Positions 25,173 to 34,846 of a stretch of 64,000 nucleotides of DNA are shown one piece after another; within the stretch, counting starts at the first letter, position 1; every line of letters starts with the position of its first letter. The position numbers were made by a program, and so were the translations under genes. This DNA comes from JAFNAG01 sp963721405 (GTDB lineage: Bacteria; Acidobacteriota; UBA6911), in assembly GCA_963721405.1 (NCBI GenBank), contig CAVRJA010000004.1:496001-560000 (forward strand). Reading direction: 5' to 3'. The notes under the pieces are model-generated. The model was not told the origin of the DNA. It ran no database searches and saw only the letters and a list, made by a program, of their open reading frames with translations.

Positions 25173-27296
25173 CTACTTGACGGTCAGTCTCACAGCCCCG
25201 AGCTTTTCCTGGGCGCGCAGGTACTCCATCAGGTCGGCAAGCGGCAAGGGCTCAAACTCGCCGGTCAGAAAATCCCGGATTTCCAGGACTGTCTTGTTCT
25301 GGCCCAGAAGCAGGTTCAATTCCGATGTCATATGCTGCGGAATTTTGCGCGAAGCAGCCTGCAGCGCCGCCCGATCCGGCATGTTCGCCCCGCCGGCGGG
25401 TGGAGCGCCGGCGCCCCGCCCGCGGCCTCCCTGCTGGCCGCCGACCCTTTCCACTACGGTCTTGGCCGCCTGCGCTTCCTCCGGAGTCGGAACGGGTTCG
25501 ACCGCACGAATGTTGAGCCGTTGGGTCTCGATCTCATAAAGAGCCTTCACCTCGTTCAGAAGCGCCGTCGCCCTCTGATCGACGAGAGGGCCAAATGCAA
25601 CCAGCTTCTTCTCCGCATCAGCAGGCTTGCCGTAGAGAACCGCCGATGTGCGGATGACCTCCTTCTCGAGATTAGCCTGGTGGCGAATGGAGGCGCTCGC
25701 GTCTTTGTACGCCGTCATCAGATCGGCGCCGCTCCCGGCATCGGAAAGGTACGCCATACCCTTGGCTTGCGCCTGCCCCATGCGCTCGGTCCCGCGCGCG
25801 ACCGATTCAGCCGTCACCCTGGCGGCGGTTTCGTCATCGGCCGTCGCCAGCACGGTCATGGCGGCCGTGGCGACGACGCCGGCGCGCTTGAATTGCGTGG
25901 GATCGAGTTTATCGGGAGTATCCTGAGACGAATGGTAGAAGGGATCGGGCCAGGTGATGAACATTGTGGATGGGATGCCCTGGCTCATATAAACCTGGTG
26001 ATCGCTCGCGCCGTAGTATTTTTCGATCACATAGTAAAACGGGTCGGTACTTCCGCTCGGAGCCAGCACGGGCCAGCTGTAGCCGTACCCGTTCGCCCGG
26101 TAGCGCACACGTTCCTGGTTGACGTTGCCGACGAATCGAAGCACGTTGGCGCACAGGTCGTTCAGGAATGTCGGAAAAGTGTCGGGTGTGCGATGCATGA
26201 CCCACTGGGTCGAGCCGGTGCGCAATCCAAGCCCCTCCATGTCGAAGTTCAGGTCGGCGATCAGCCGTTTGGTCACTTCGGGGTGCTTCTGAAGCCACGC
26301 CCGGGTCCCGCTGATCTCAGGCACCCAGAGGAAGTGGATGTCGCGTTTCGGCCGGGGAAGCTTGCCTTCATCGACCAGCCGCTTGAAGGCCCTGCCCATC
26401 TCCAGCCCGAGGGCGCAACCGGAGGCATCGTCGTTGGCGCCCTGCTTGAGATAGCCTTCATAAAGATGTCCGGAAACCGCTACCGCCTGGCTTGACGAGC
26501 CATCGCCCGGCAGCACTGCATGCACGGTTTCCATCTCTCCGGGAAACGACTCGGCCTTCACGATCGAGCGCATCGTGACCTTCTCGCCGCGGGCGAGCCG
26601 GGCTGCCAGCTCGCGCCCGACGCGCGGTGAGATCGACCAGCCGAAGCCGGCTTTCTTTCCTTGAGGGGCATTCGATGAAATGCTCTGAGACTGGATTTCG
26701 TCGGGATTGTTCGGCTCCGGATGCATCGTGTTGTAACTCAACACCCCGACGGCGCCCCTTTCAAACACGCCGAGGCGCTGAAGACTTCCCGGGCTCGTGG
26801 ACCCAAGCACGACCTTGCCCTCCAGGCTCTTCCCCGCGTAATCCTCGGCGCGCGCACCGTTTCCGACATCCACCAGCTCGCCGGTCACGTCACCGGTCTC
26901 GCTCCCCGAACAGATCGAGACGGCGATGTCATGAATGTCGTACAGTTTCCGGCTCTGGGGCGTAACCATCCAAAGCTCACCCTGAATGGGAGCCCAGGAC
27001 GAAACCGACGGGAAGGACTCGATCTCGACATTCTGAAATCCCACCTCCTCCGCCCGCTGCTTCATCACCAGGCTTTCCCGGAAGTTGCTCTCGTACTCCG
27101 ATCTCGGACGGATGCGCGGGTAGCCCACCATTTCCAACACCGTATGCAGCGGCCGCTCTCCCGACACTTCATTGATGATCGCCCGCATCTGGTCCCAGCT
27201 CAGCAGCGTGCGGTCTTCGCGCTCCTGAGTGAACAACGGCGACAGGCAGAGGCAAAGCCCCGCCATAATCACGACACCCAATCCGATCCTCTTCAT
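25173..27296 (-). CDS. Secreted M28-family zinc aminopeptidase with PA domain
   Basis: About 707 residues with signal peptide MKRIGLGVVIMAGLCLCLSP. A PA-like insert (GNGARAEDYAGKSLEGKVVL, ERGAVGVLSYNTMHP) precedes the M28 catalytic core. Metal ligands are visible in the pattern VSGHLYEG, GANDDASGCA, FLWVPEISGT and ADLNFDMEGL, and in a later GASDHQVY. The C-terminus has a Gly/Ala/Pro-rich segment (GGQQGGRGRGAGAPPAGGAN). GGAGGT directly before ATG 27296 decides the start; the longer frame to 27485 is not supported. It probably releases amino acids from extracellular peptides. Confidence 0.85.
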   Translation of the reverse strand: MKRIGLGVVIMAGLCLCLSPLFTQEREDRTLLSWDQMRAIINEVSGERPLHTVLEMVGYPRIRPRSEYESNFRESLVMKQRAEEVGFQNVEIESFPSVSSWAPIQGELWMVTPQSRKLYDIHDIAVSICSGSETGDVTGELVDVGNGARAEDYAGKSLEGKVVLGSTSPGSLQRLGVFERGAVGVLSYNTMHPEPNNPDEIQSQSISSNAPQGKKAGFGWSISPRVGRELAARLARGEKVTMRSIVKAESFPGEMETVHAVLPGDGSSSQAVAVSGHLYEGYLKQGANDDASGCALGLEMGRAFKRLVDEGKLPRPKRDIHFLWVPEISGTRAWLQKHPEVTKRLIADLNFDMEGLGLRTGSTQWVMHRTPDTFPTFLNDLCANVLRFVGNVNQERVRYRANGYGYSWPVLAPSGSTDPFYYVIEKYYGASDHQVYMSQGIPSTMFITWPDPFYHSSQDTPDKLDPTQFKRAGVVATAAMTVLATADDETAARVTAESVARGTERMGQAQAKGMAYLSDAGSGADLMTAYKDASASIRHQANLEKEVIRTSAVLYGKPADAEKKLVAFGPLVDQRATALLNEVKALYEIETQRLNIRAVEPVPTPEEAQAAKTVVERVGGQQGGRGRGAGAPPAGGANMPDRAALQAASRKIPQHMTSELNLLLGQNKTVLEIRDFLTGEFEPLPLADLMEYLRAQEKLGAVRLTVK

Positions 27297-27427
27297 ATGA
27301 CCTCCAAACACAGTGGCCCTGGTCTGTGCGAGTTGTTCCGCGGATCCCGATTCCACCGGGAAATGTGCGCGAAGATAGCACGGATCCGCACCAAAGGCAC
27401 CCCGAATTCTCTGAGAAATGCGGGTCG

Positions 27428-27967
27428 GTGAGCGGCTATCCCTCGGGTTTATATTCGGAAACGTACAGCTCGAATACCAACACACTTGTGGTGCGCAAGA
27501 AAGCCATCTCCACTGCCGAGTATCCTACCGCTCCCTACGTCGAGAACATCCGGGCCCGGCCGGATGTCCCGCTGGAATCCATGACCCGTGAAAACCTGCT
27601 CAATGGAAGGCGGACCTACGCGGACCAATTCACCCAGATATTGACGAACGAGATCAGGGCCTTGTCGCTGGAAAAACACTTCGCGCTGGCTGACGCCGGG
27701 GCCGTTTCATGGGTCACACCCGAAAGTCCCGGGCAAGCTTCGGCCGGCTTCGCCAGAATACGGGCCGACGTCGCAAGCACCACACCCGGCGGAATGGCGA
27801 TCTTCTTATCGCGCGAAAATGGCGTTCTGGTCACGGAAGCCGCGGTTCCGGCTGCGCCGGCCATTCAGTCAGGTCGCATCTACGCAGAGGTCGGCGGAAC
27901 CGTGAACACGGGCATTGCAGTCGCCCCTTCGACAAGCCCCATCCCTGCAGCTGCTGATAAAAAGTAA
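27428..27967 (+). pseudogene. C-terminal fragment of S41-type peptidase with a Solibacter-like tail domain
   Basis: About 179 codons. PYVENIRARPDVPLESMTRENL resembles the strand after the catalytic Lys/Ser region of acidobacterial S41 peptidases (xENxGVxPDxxxxYMTxDNL). The following ARIRADVASTTPGGMAIFLSRENGVLVTEA and GRIYAEVGGTVNTGIAVA resemble a repeat domain in acidobacterial secreted proteins, cut short at the end (IPAAADKK*). No S41 catalytic residues are present and the start is only a weak GTG. It is probably a truncated gene. Confidence 0.55.
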
Positions 27968-28230
27968 TATGTTGACTTCGATGTTTGCGCCTCGACTGCT
28001 GCCGGATCTTATATCCGAACCGTGTCGCTCGATACGGATTTGTGTCGCACCTGGCCCTTATTACAGCCAGACGATCCGGTAGAAATCCCCATCCTCCCCG
28101 CCCGGCGCTCGCACCAAAATGCCGATTAATTTTTGCGCGTAGACCAATCAAATGCGGTACTCTTGTCCGTCTGTGTATTGCGTGCTCTTCAGGACTAAAG
28201 GCTGATTTGAGTGGCAGACCTGCATTATCT
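27968..28230. other. Intergenic region between a gene fragment and the porin gene
   Basis: No feature is recognised. The flanking genes converge here. Confidence 0.35.
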
Positions 28231-29448
28231 TCAAAATATGAAGCCGAATTCAGCCATGGCTCGCGCCTGACTTTTGAGGCTCCCCTCTTGACCAAAGGCC
28301 AAACCCGGAGTGGCATCGCTAACATGTACATAGGAGAAATCTCCTCTAAAGAAGAAGCCTCCATATTGAAAAGTGGGCGTCACCGTAATTGACGTGCCCT
28401 TGCTTCCAGGACCATACATTAGATTGACGACATTTGGATCGTTGGCGTTCCCCGTGCTCGTGATGTATTCCCATCGCACCGGGAGTGAGAAGCCGTGTTT
28501 AAATGCGTGACTAACCAATATTGCACCGGCTTGGGTCGTATTCCCTTTCACGATGCCAATCTTCAGGTTGGTGGGAACAGCGCTGTATTGATAGTAGGGT
28601 TGAATGATCCAGGCCCCCCTGTTGTAGGTGTAGATGACGGCATACATGCTGCTGTTGTTTTGAACGGGTGTGGCCAGGGTTTGAAAGGCCGTCTGTCCCA
28701 GGTTTCCCATTCCTGCGAACGCCAAACTGTGTGGACCGTTGGCATAGGTTAAGGAACCGCTCAGCCATGAGTAGCGGTTGGAATAGAAGCCGTCGTTCCA
28801 ACTCAGTGAGGCGGTGAACTTGCCCAGGCTCTGATTGACCTGGATTCCACGATTGATGGCGTTTTCCTGGTTCCACAAGAGACCGCGCTCGATGTTCATA
28901 TTTTCGAACGTGAATGTATACTCGGCGCCCATCAACGTAGGCAGCGCGCCCATCAGAATGGAAGTACTTTTCCCCGGCGCCAATTTTAGGAAAGCGACCG
29001 GGACCGGACCATATAGGTCGGTAATTGTTTTTTCCGTATCAAGGAATGGCGCTCCAATAGCCGGGATATCGTAAGCGCCCGCCTGCGCGTAAAACTGCCA
29101 CCAGCCGGTGGTCTTTTGAATAAAGATTTGGCCATTACCCAAAGCCGCTTGTGTAGGTTTATCTCCCGGAAAATGATTTCCCTGCCACAGGCCCATGCCG
29201 CTGACGATGCCGGTTGCATTAAGCTTTCCGAACGGTCCGGCATCGAATGTGTTTGGCGGGGCGGCTTTGAGCGGGCCCGTAATCGAGGGCGTGGGGAGCG
29301 CGGCCGGGGCTGGAGGCGAAGTGGCCTGGTCAGCCGGCTTCTGCTGGTCCGGTGTTTGCGTCGCGGGAGTGTCCTGCGCGCTGCAAACAGAAGCTAACCC
29401 TAAGCACAGACAGATCACAACGAGGTTCTTCGGAAAGTGAGTTCTCAT
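28231..29448 (-). CDS. Outer-membrane beta-barrel porin of the OmpL-like (Bbp2) type
   Basis: A 405-residue exported protein: signal peptide MRTHFPKNLVVICLCLGLAS, a Pro/Ala/Gln-rich linker (residues ~25-60), then alternating beta strands rich in aromatic residues. It ends in a terminal phenylalanine (MAEFGFIF), as needed for BAM insertion. The sequence resembles OmpL-like putative porins. It is the last gene of the kdp operon region (67 bp after kdpC, AGGGAG ribosome site). This suggests it supplies ions or solutes across the outer membrane under potassium limitation. That role is inference from position. Confidence 0.75.
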   Translation of the reverse strand: MRTHFPKNLVVICLCLGLASVCSAQDTPATQTPDQQKPADQATSPPAPAALPTPSITGPLKAAPPNTFDAGPFGKLNATGIVSGMGLWQGNHFPGDKPTQAALGNGQIFIQKTTGWWQFYAQAGAYDIPAIGAPFLDTEKTITDLYGPVPVAFLKLAPGKSTSILMGALPTLMGAEYTFTFENMNIERGLLWNQENAINRGIQVNQSLGKFTASLSWNDGFYSNRYSWLSGSLTYANGPHSLAFAGMGNLGQTAFQTLATPVQNNSSMYAVIYTYNRGAWIIQPYYQYSAVPTNLKIGIVKGNTTQAGAILVSHAFKHGFSLPVRWEYITSTGNANDPNVVNLMYGPGSKGTSITVTPTFQYGGFFFRGDFSYVHVSDATPGLAFGQEGSLKSQARAMAEFGFIF

Positions 29449-29514
29449 AGCTCCCTTTATAGGACAGCCAGGATTTTCATGATGACTCGAGCGCCGGAAG
29501 GGAAATAAGTCAGC

Positions 29515-30276
29515 TCAGCGCAGCCTTGCGGCAGAGGTCGCCGGCGACCGGAAATGCTGATCCAGAGCGAGGTTCAGCTGCAGAACGTTTACACGCGGAT
29601 CTCCGAGAATTCGCAATGACGGAGCCTCGGTAGTCTGAACGATAAGCTGATTTACCTGGTCCACAGATACACCGCGAGCCTTGGCAACCCGGGCCGCTTG
29701 TGCTGCGGCATTGGCCGGACTGATGTGAGGGTCGAGGCCGGATCCAGAGCCGGTGACCGCATCCGCAGGAATCTCTTCCTTTGGCGTGAAAACCAAAGGA
29801 GTTTTGCTGTTATTGAACGCCTTGATCAGCTTCACGTCATCGAGGCCACCGTTAGCATCTTCGAACTGATCCAGGGGAACTGAGGACTCATAGGGTATGC
29901 CGTTTTCGAGGCAGTAGCGCACGATACGAAGTTCGATGCCCTCGAAATCGACCACTTCATTTTTCTTGTCGTCTATTTTTGTCGTGCCGCGGATGAGTTT
30001 GGCGCTTGTCGGACCCAGGTTCGATCCACTGGAGGCCGATGCGTCATACCCATCAGCGCCGGCTGACGAAGGGCGCGGGTGGAAATATTCCGGTCTGGCG
30101 AAGTTCTGTCCGATGAGACCGGACCCCACAACCCGGCCATCCTTCATGATCAGACTTCCGTTCGCCTGATGCCGGAAGAACAGTTGACTCAATCCTGTCA
30201 CGACTCCGGGGTATATAAGTCCCGTGAGAACCGTCAGGGCTAATGTGATCCGTAATGCCGAGAGAATTCGCTTCAT
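29515..30276 (-). CDS. kdpC: KdpC, potassium-transporting ATPase subunit C
   Basis: A 253-residue protein with an N-terminal transmembrane helix (ALTVLTGLIYPGVVTGLSQL), then GSLIMKDGRVVGSGLIGQNF, PSSAGADGYDASASSGSNLGPTS and DPHISPANAAAQAARVAKAR, ending in VNVLQLNLALDQHF. All are KdpC signatures. It is about 60 residues longer than the E. coli protein because of an insert (about residues 95-165, including FEGIELRIVRYCLENGIPYE). It stabilises KdpB in the KdpFABC pump. AGGAG precedes ATG 30276; kdpB ends 10 bp upstream. Confidence 0.95.
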   Translation of the reverse strand: MKRILSALRITLALTVLTGLIYPGVVTGLSQLFFRHQANGSLIMKDGRVVGSGLIGQNFARPEYFHPRPSSAGADGYDASASSGSNLGPTSAKLIRGTTKIDDKKNEVVDFEGIELRIVRYCLENGIPYESSVPLDQFEDANGGLDDVKLIKAFNNSKTPLVFTPKEEIPADAVTGSGSGLDPHISPANAAAQAARVAKARGVSVDQVNQLIVQTTEAPSLRILGDPRVNVLQLNLALDQHFRSPATSAARLR

Positions 30277-30286
30277 ATGTCTTCTC

Positions 30287-32416
30287 CTAGGCCCATCCCA
30301 GCGCGTGGATGATCTGGTCGATCACCCAGATTCCGGGGAATGGTACAATGATGCCGCCCAGCCCATAAATCAGCAGGTTCCGGCGCAGCAGGCGGGCGGC
30401 GTTCAGCGGCCGGTATTTCACCCCGCGCAAGGCGAGAGGCACGAGCGCGATGATAATCAGTGCATTGAAAATCACCGCCGAAAGCACCGCACTCTGCGGC
30501 GTATGTAATCCCATGATGTTGAACGCGCGGAGGGCCGGATAGGTAGCCATGAACATGGCAGGGATGATCGCGAAATATTTTGCCACATCGTTCGCGATCG
30601 AAAAGGTGGTCAGGGCGCCGCGGGTAATGAGCAACTGCTTTCCTATGGCCACGACCTCGATGAGCTTGGTCGGGTTGCTGTCGAGGTCCACCATGTTGCC
30701 GGCTTCCTTGGCCGCCATCGTGCCGGTATTCATGGCAACGCCCACATCTGCCTGCGCCAGTGCGGGAGCATCATTCGTGCCGTCGCCCGTCATTGCCACC
30801 AGGCGGCCGGCGGACTGTTCGTTCTTGATGTATTCGAGCTTATCCTTGGGAGTGGCCTGAGCGAGGAAATCGTCCACACCCGCTTCGCTGGCTATGGCTG
30901 CAGCCGTAAGCGGATTATCCCCGGTGATCATCACGCTGCGAATACCCATGAGCCGGAGTTGGGCAATGCGCGCCTTCATGCCGCCTTTGACGATATCCTT
31001 CAGATAGATGACCCCCAGCACGCGCTTGCCATCGGCAACAGCAAGGGGTGTCCCGCCGTTGCGCGCGATGCGATCACTGATTTGAAGAACTTCGTCCGAA
31101 ACCCGACCACCGCTCTCGCGAACATGTTTGCAGATCGCATCCGTAGCGCCTTTAACGAGGTGGCGCCCTTCGAAATCGACGCCGCTCATCCGGGTAAGAG
31201 CCGAAAAGGGGATAAAGACCGCTTCTCCTTCGGGGATGTGCCGGCCCCGCAGCCCATACTTTTCCTTGGCAAGCACCACGATCGAACGCCCTTCGGGCGT
31301 TTCGTCGGCCAGGCTCGAAAGCTGAGCCGCGTCGGCCAGTTCCCCGGCACTCACGCCGTTGACCGGCACGAACTCTACCGCCTGCCGGTTGCCGAGCGTG
31401 ACGGTGCCGGTCTTGTCGAGCAGCAGTGAATTGACGTCGCCGGCAGCCTCAACCGCCTTGCCGCTCAACGCCAGCACGTTATGTTGCATGACGCGATCCA
31501 TGCCGGCGATACCGATCGCGGACAAAAGGGCGCCAATGGTTGTCGGGATCAAGCATACAAGCAAAGAAACCAGGACCGCTACGGTCGGAATTGCCCCCGA
31601 ACCGGCCTGCCCGACACTGAACTTTGCAAAAGGGTGCAATGTAACGACCGCGAGCAGAAAGACGAGCGTCAACCCGGCAATCAGGATATTCAGTGCGATC
31701 TCGTTTGGAGTTTTTTGCCGTTCCGCTCCTTCCACCAGAGCGATCATGCGATCGAGAAAAGTCTCGCCCGGGTTGGACGTAATGCGAACCTTGATGTGGT
31801 CCGAGAGCACCTTCGTGCCGCCGGTCACCGCGCTGCGGTCACCACCTGATTCGCGAATGACGGGCGCGCTCTCGCCCGTAATCACGGATTCGTCCACCGT
31901 GGCAATTCCCTCAATCACCTCGCCGTCGCCCGGAATCAGATCGCCCGTCTCGCAGAGCACAACATCGCCGGTCCGCAGGGAAGAGCTCGGGACCTGTTCA
32001 TACTTCTCGTCGGACCTGATCCGCTTGGCAACCGCATCTGTCCGTGTCTTACGGAGAGAGTCGGCCTGGGCTTTCCCGCGCGCTTCGGCCATCCCCTCCG
32101 CAAAGTTGGCGAACAACACCGTGAACCAAAGCCACAGCGCGATCTGAAAAGAAAAACCGATTCCTGCGCCTCCGGTGAGGGAATCGCGGATCAGGAAAAC
32201 CGTGATTAACGCGGCTCCGACTTCGACGACAAACATCACAGGGTTTTTCACCAGCAGAGCCGGATTCAGCTTGACGAACGAAGCGCGCACGGCGCGCCCA
32301 ACGATCTCCGGGTCGAACAGCGGGCGCGCCCGCACGAGTTTCTTAGGCAAAAGCGAACCCGGATCATCCGGTAGGATGATCGGTTTTGAACTGTGTGGCG
32401 CCATTACGGTCGACAT
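30287..32416 (-). CDS. kdpB: KdpB, P-type ATPase subunit of the Kdp potassium pump
   Basis: A 709-residue P-type ATPase: TGES in VITGESAPVI, phosphorylation motif DKTGTVTLGN, KGATDAICK in the nucleotide domain, TGDNPLTAAAIA and MTGDGTNDAPALA in the P-domain. The family's size and seven-helix layout are maintained. It couples ATP hydrolysis to K+ import through KdpA at the inner membrane. GGAGG lies 9 bp before ATG 32416. The gene sits 28 bp after kdpA and 10 bp before kdpC. Confidence 0.97.
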   Translation of the reverse strand: MSTVMAPHSSKPIILPDDPGSLLPKKLVRARPLFDPEIVGRAVRASFVKLNPALLVKNPVMFVVEVGAALITVFLIRDSLTGGAGIGFSFQIALWLWFTVLFANFAEGMAEARGKAQADSLRKTRTDAVAKRIRSDEKYEQVPSSSLRTGDVVLCETGDLIPGDGEVIEGIATVDESVITGESAPVIRESGGDRSAVTGGTKVLSDHIKVRITSNPGETFLDRMIALVEGAERQKTPNEIALNILIAGLTLVFLLAVVTLHPFAKFSVGQAGSGAIPTVAVLVSLLVCLIPTTIGALLSAIGIAGMDRVMQHNVLALSGKAVEAAGDVNSLLLDKTGTVTLGNRQAVEFVPVNGVSAGELADAAQLSSLADETPEGRSIVVLAKEKYGLRGRHIPEGEAVFIPFSALTRMSGVDFEGRHLVKGATDAICKHVRESGGRVSDEVLQISDRIARNGGTPLAVADGKRVLGVIYLKDIVKGGMKARIAQLRLMGIRSVMITGDNPLTAAAIASEAGVDDFLAQATPKDKLEYIKNEQSAGRLVAMTGDGTNDAPALAQADVGVAMNTGTMAAKEAGNMVDLDSNPTKLIEVVAIGKQLLITRGALTTFSIANDVAKYFAIIPAMFMATYPALRAFNIMGLHTPQSAVLSAVIFNALIIIALVPLALRGVKYRPLNAARLLRRNLLIYGLGGIIVPFPGIWVIDQIIHALGWA

Positions 32417-32444
32417 CGTTTGTACCTCCGATTTGCTTTACAGC

Positions 32445-34211
32445 TCAAAACAGCTGTCCGCCATGCATCAAAAAATGCTCCACAATCGGGGTCAGCGAGA
32501 GTGCCGGGAAAAACGTCAATGCTCCCACGATGATCACGGTGCCGGCCAGCAGGGCCACGAACAAAAGTCCGTGCGTCGGGAGCGTCCCGCTGGTGGCAGG
32601 CACCGATTTCTTCGTTGCCAGGCTGCCCGCCACTGCCAGCATGGGGATGATGATCAGGAAGCGACCGATGAGCATGGCCAGCCCGATCGTAAGGTTGTAC
32701 CAGGGGGTGTTGGCGTTCAGACCGGCAAACGCGCTGCCGTTGTTTCCCGTGCCGCTCGAATAGGCATAGAGGATTTCCGAGAGGCCATGCGGGCCATTGT
32801 TGTTCAAATTGGCAGTGGCCGCTCCGGGCGGATTCCAGTAGCCATCCTTTTCGAACTGGATCTGGGAGCTGACAGCGGTAAAGACCAGGACACTCGCGGC
32901 GCAGGCGATCAACGCCAGCATCGCCATCTTTACTTCTTTGCCCTCGATTTTTTTGCCGAGATATTCCGGGGTGCGTCCTACCATCAAGCCCGCAATGAAT
33001 ACGGCAATGACGGCAAACAGGAGCATTCCATAGAGACCGGAGCCGACGCCGCCAAAAATGACCTCAGCTGTCTGAATATTGAAGAGCGGCACCAGGCCGC
33101 CGAGCGGTGTATAGCTGTCGTGCATGCTGTTGACGCTGCCGTTGCTGGCATCGGTGGTGGCGACGGCCCAAAGCGAGGAGGGAGCGATTCCGAAACGGAC
33201 TTCCTTGCCCTCCATGTTGCCGCCTGGCTGCGAGTCGGTCGGCGTCGTCTGCACTCCGAGGCGGGCGAGATTCGGGTTGCCCGCCTGCTCCGCCGGGTAA
33301 CAGATCAGGACCCCGGCGAAAAACAGCAGGCTCATGGCCGCAAAGATCGCCCACCCTTGCCTGGTGTCATTCACCATTTTCCCAAAGGTGTAAACGAGCC
33401 CCGCCGGTATCAGCAGGATGTACAAACATTCCAGGAAGTTGGATAGCGGCGTCGGATTTTCCAGCGGATGCGCGGAATTCGTGTTGAAGAAACCGCCGCC
33501 GTTTGTGCCCAACTGCTTGATGGCAACCTGGGAGGCTGCCGGGCCTTGTGCGATGGTTTGGGTCTTTCCCTCAATAGTCGTGGCCGTCGTGTAGGTGTGG
33601 AAGTTTTGAACCACGCCTTGCGAGCAGAGGACCAGTGCGCCTACGAGTGCGAGCGGCAGAAGGATGTATACGGTTCCCCTCACCAGATCGACCCAGAAGC
33701 TGCCGATCGTATTTACCTGCCGACGGGCGAATCCCCTGATCAGGGCGATGGCTACAGCCATTCCAGCCGCTGCCGAGACGAAATTCTGGACCGTGAGGGC
33801 GAGCATCTGGGCGAAATAGCTGAGGGTTGTCTCGCCGCCATAAGATTGCCAGTTGGTATTGGTCATGAAGCTGACGGCCGTGTTGAACGAGACATCCGGC
33901 GTCGCCTGCTTCGCTCCGAAGCCGGCCGGATTCAGCGGCAAGAAACCCTGGAGGCGCTGGATTGCGTATGCGAAAACAAAGCAGATCGCGCTGAAAGCCA
34001 GAAGCGAAGCCGCATACTGAGTCCAGCGCTGCTCCTCCTCCTCTTTCACCCCGCCGAGCGCATACAGGAAGCGCTCCAGAGGGCGCAGGATCGGATGCAA
34101 GAAGGTCCTCTGCCCTTCATATACTCGTGCCATAGAGATACCAAGGGGCTTGGTGAGTGCGAAAAGCACGGCAAAATAGACGAGGATCTGCAGTACGCCT
34201 TGAGTAGTCAT
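32445..34211 (-). CDS. kdpA: KdpA, potassium-binding channel subunit
   Basis: A 588-residue polytopic protein. The selectivity-filter loops are present: NTNWQSYGGETTLS, GTNGGGFFNTNSAHPLENP, and GTGNNGSAFAGL. Others include SLLVF-type helices and NDTRQGWAIFAAM. It selects K+ and passes it through a tunnel to KdpB. It begins 11 bp after kdpF. The normal length (~560-590) is kept and no frame interruption was seen. Confidence 0.97.
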   Translation of the reverse strand: MTTQGVLQILVYFAVLFALTKPLGISMARVYEGQRTFLHPILRPLERFLYALGGVKEEEEQRWTQYAASLLAFSAICFVFAYAIQRLQGFLPLNPAGFGAKQATPDVSFNTAVSFMTNTNWQSYGGETTLSYFAQMLALTVQNFVSAAAGMAVAIALIRGFARRQVNTIGSFWVDLVRGTVYILLPLALVGALVLCSQGVVQNFHTYTTATTIEGKTQTIAQGPAASQVAIKQLGTNGGGFFNTNSAHPLENPTPLSNFLECLYILLIPAGLVYTFGKMVNDTRQGWAIFAAMSLLFFAGVLICYPAEQAGNPNLARLGVQTTPTDSQPGGNMEGKEVRFGIAPSSLWAVATTDASNGSVNSMHDSYTPLGGLVPLFNIQTAEVIFGGVGSGLYGMLLFAVIAVFIAGLMVGRTPEYLGKKIEGKEVKMAMLALIACAASVLVFTAVSSQIQFEKDGYWNPPGAATANLNNNGPHGLSEILYAYSSGTGNNGSAFAGLNANTPWYNLTIGLAMLIGRFLIIIPMLAVAGSLATKKSVPATSGTLPTHGLLFVALLAGTVIIVGALTFFPALSLTPIVEHFLMHGGQLF

Positions 34212-34222
34212 ATTGTTTTCTC

Positions 34223-34306
34223 TCAGAAGCGCTCGGGCTTGAGGAGCGCATACATCAAATAGATGAACAGGCCGACTGCCGCCAGGCCCGCAATCACGTA
34301 GTCCAT
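34223..34306 (-). CDS. kdpF: KdpF, small stabilising subunit
   Basis: A 27-residue single-helix protein: MDYVIAGLAAVGLFIYLMYA then LLKPERF. This is the canonical KdpF pattern (VxxGxxxxxLxxYLxxALLxPExF). GAGGGAAACACA precedes the ATG. It lies between the small 34317 gene (10 bp) and kdpA (11 bp). KdpF binds at the KdpA/KdpB interface in the membrane. Confidence 0.95.
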   Translation of the reverse strand: MDYVIAGLAAVGLFIYLMYALLKPERF

Positions 34307-34316
34307 TGTGTTTCCC

Positions 34317-34400
34317 TCACAGTTTGTCGCAGGTCTTCGCGAGGGCCCAAAAGGCATACAGGACCAGGCAACCTGCCACGATATAGAAAAGGTCAAGCAT
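34317..34400 (-). CDS. 27-residue membrane peptide upstream of kdpF
   Basis: A 27-codon frame, MLDLFYIVAGCLVLYAFWAL then AKTCDKL. It has one transmembrane helix and an acidic/basic tail with cysteine. Similar short proteins (pattern M-x-D-L-x-hydrophobic...Y-x-x-A-C-x-x-L) precede kdpF in several Gram-negative kdp operons, as I recall. A GGAG box lies about 12 bp upstream, and the gene ends 10 bp before kdpF. It may be a further accessory subunit. The family assignment is tentative. Confidence 0.65.
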   Translation of the reverse strand: MLDLFYIVAGCLVLYAFWALAKTCDKL

Positions 34401-34406
34401 GTGGAT

Positions 34407-34846
34407 TCACTCCGGTTCCGTCAAAATCAGTTCAAGGCCATCTCTCCGCAATTTGCGGGCCAGCCGCCTTTCGGGTGCGTGCCAACCCTTCTGACAACCG
34501 ATGACCGCATAGGCGCCGCCATGCAAGGCCGACTCGAGCGCTTGCAGGCGGTCACGACACAGACAGATGCGGACCGTGTCCACACTGCACTGCCGCGCCA
34601 TCATCACCAGCCGTTTCTCATTCCATGCGAACTGTACTGGCGGGCTTTCCAGCAGGAGGGGACCACTTCAGGCACTACCAAGGCGATCCGCGCATTCAGG
34701 CGGCACGCAAGCGCGGCGGCCGTCTTGAGTGCGGTACGCGTCAATTCCATCGACGTGAAAATCATGGAGATTCTCAAATCGGTCTCTGGCATAACGGCCA
34801 ACCGCATTGTGTCGAGCGCCAGTCGTGCTTTGTTACGCCCCTCCAT
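34407..34846 (-). pseudogene. Universal-stress-like protein, frameshifted, at the head of the kdp operon
   Basis: Two frames together make one Usp-like protein. The first (34846 to 34604) has ISMIFTSMELTRTALKTAAA and ARIALVVPEVVPS, then runs into an aberrant tail CWKARQYSSHGMRNGW*. The second resumes as LESPPVQFAWNEKRLVMMAR, VDTVRICLCRDRLQALESAL and RRLARKLRRDGLELILTE. The switch occurs in the C/T-rich stretch GGTCCCCTCCTGCTGG near 34647-34662 and needs a single base. It may be a pseudogene or a sequencing error. Usp-like genes are often found beside kdp operons. Confidence 0.7.
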
